DNA of 64,000 bases from Rhizaria sp. SCN 62-66 (Eukaryota; Rhizaria, unplaced), in the NCBI GenBank assembly GCA_001724265.1, contig MEDY01000052.1, forward strand, positions 62,001 to 126,000, in the 5' to 3' direction. Every line of letters begins with the position of its first letter. Positions within the stretch are counted from its first letter, which is position 1. The notes under the pieces were generated by a model. It saw nothing but the letters and a program-made list of their open reading frames with translations, searched no databases and was not told where the DNA came from. The translations under genes were made by a program, and so were the position numbers. Below, piece by piece: positions 62,621 to 64,000 of the stretch.

Positions 62621-64000
62621 TCCAGGCGACATTGGGAGCAATTGACATCTGAATTGTACACTTGATCATTCATTCCATAAGCTCGCACATGCGTATGCAG
62701 TGTTCGTTAATGTTTATGTTTCATTCTCTTTCTTCATTGTGGTGTGTGATCTTACTTTTCTGCCACGTACTTTTTTGATCGATAATTTTTTATTTCACTT
62801 CTCTCTTTTGGTTTGTCCGCAAACTTTCATCATAATTATTTTGTCTTGAATATTTCTTCCTAAGGAGGATTTTCTCTTTAACTTTAGCTCAACCCCGGTC
62901 ACTTTGTGGTGCGCCCTTTCGTGTGCCTGTTTTCTAATGATCCCCCAGTAAATGATTTCCCTTTTACTGTAGTCAATCCTTGAATCACCCAAGCTCTCTC
63001 TGTAGTGCTTATTTTCCTATGTCGTCTACCTATATGTGCGTGTTTTTTTCTCCCTCAATTTCTTTTAAGAAAACCTTGATCTCGTGACGAAGGGTGACTT
63101 AAATGTAAATTATATGTTGGTTTAAATCTTTTGTTTTGTTCGTTTTCGTCCACTTCGTTTTCATTTCAAGCTTCTCTCGCTTGTGTATTGAAAAGAAACC
63201 TGTCGCTAAATGAATGTAAGTGACATTAAATTCGTAATTATTTTCCCCCCACTACGGTCCTTCCGTAGCATCTTATCAGTTTTGAATGCAACAAAGTTAT
63301 CTCTCGTGATGTATCACTTACGTCATTCCATCAATTTTAGGTTTTTCGCTATTTGTTCTTCGTTTTGTTTTTCGTTTTGTCTAAGTTCTACGAATACGTT
63401 TCCACCCGTTGAGGTATATCCTCATACTTTTGCAATTGTACACATCTTCGTCTATCTTTGCTTCTAACAGTTCCTTTGCTCCACTCTGCTTTCGCGTTGA
63501 CCTCTCTGTCTCCGCACTATTTTATCGTGTTCTTGCGTGACACCACCCATACTTGCTTCCTGTACCAACCCGCCTGCTGCCTCAGCACGCGCTGATGGTT
63601 TCAGATCATCACAATCAATTTGTGATCACAATTCGCATCTGTTAATCAGAAGTTTAAATACAACTGCAAGTATCTCTAAATGTCACAACAATCCTCATCC
63701 TGCGTCACCACTTGCTGATCTCGGAGCTTAGCATGTCGAGTCTTAACGTGAATCCATAGTAACATTTGAGTCTGAATCCTACTTCTGAAACATGAATTGA
63801 TGACACATACAGTATATAAATACATATTGGGAGACGCCTGAAGGCGCCAGTGCGACGCCTCAAATCAATCTGCTCTCAGTGTGTTCGAGGTGCAATGAGG
63901 GGTTTTATTCAGTGTTACGACGAGTCTGACACTGTTCACTGCGCCGATCGGTCTCTTAGTCATCAAGTAAAACCAACTATCATTTTGGAGATTACAAACA
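62621..64000. other. 3' flanking region, T-rich on the + strand, no gene seen
   Basis: The first 900 bases or so are strongly T/C-rich on the + strand and lack long open frames. A short GC-rich inverted element (CGCCTGAAGGCG) lies near 63835. No coding, tRNA or repeat family is recognised. Confidence 0.5.

Noticed and set aside
63655-63690. Possible CUA anticodon loop (CTCTAAA) of a UAG-decoding tRNA
   Set aside because: The flanking bases do not form the five-pair anticodon stem, and the D and T arms are missing.
1-64000. CRISPR arrays, bacterial operons, insertion sequences
   Set aside because: No regularly spaced repeats, transposase or terminal inverted repeats; the gene content and introns are eukaryotic.

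Overview
This window comes from the nuclear genome of a unicellular eukaryote. Genes carry spliceosomal introns, and the products are eukaryotic: proteasome beta-2, eRF3, EMC1, ALADIN, myotubularin, SLX1, a Rab GTPase, a tetraspanin, COQ3 and RPA3. Coding DNA is very GC-rich and encodes proteins swollen with Ala/Ser/Gly/Gln low-complexity segments. Intergenic DNA is AT-rich. I cannot name the lineage.

Main finding: TAG behaves as a sense codon. Seven in-frame TAG codons lie inside four otherwise continuous genes: a giant coiled-coil gene (2), an ankyrin gene (1) and two La-family genes (2 each). Coherent homologous or compositionally matched sequence continues after each one. All 19 gene ends I can place use TAA (10) or TGA (9), and none uses TAG. 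Glutamine is the best-supported meaning. Leucine is not excluded.

Layout, left to right: giant Ala-rich coiled-coil gene running off the left edge (-); Rab32-like GTPase (+); membrane ADAM-like metalloprotease with thrombospondin repeats (-); tetraspanin (+); organellar-type EF-P (+); COQ3 methyltransferase (-); RPA3-like (+); small membrane protein (-); ALADIN-like WD40 nucleoporin (+); eRF3 (-); proteasome beta-2/PSMB7 (+); EMC1 (-); very large myotubularin phosphatase (+); ankyrin protein with TAG (+); two-TM protein (-); EF-hand protein (-); SLX1 nuclease with a frame break in a (GAC)27 tract (+); then a tandem array of three La-family RNA-binding paralogues (+), followed by 1.4 kb with no gene I can see. 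Neighbours are functionally unrelated housekeeping genes, mostly in divergent or convergent pairs, so there is no operon logic. The local exception is the La cluster.

Splicing also looks unusual: 13 of 14 introns placed by reading frame begin GTACG instead of the common GTAAG/GTATG, which predicts a changed U1 snRNA or an altered way of recognising the 5' splice site.
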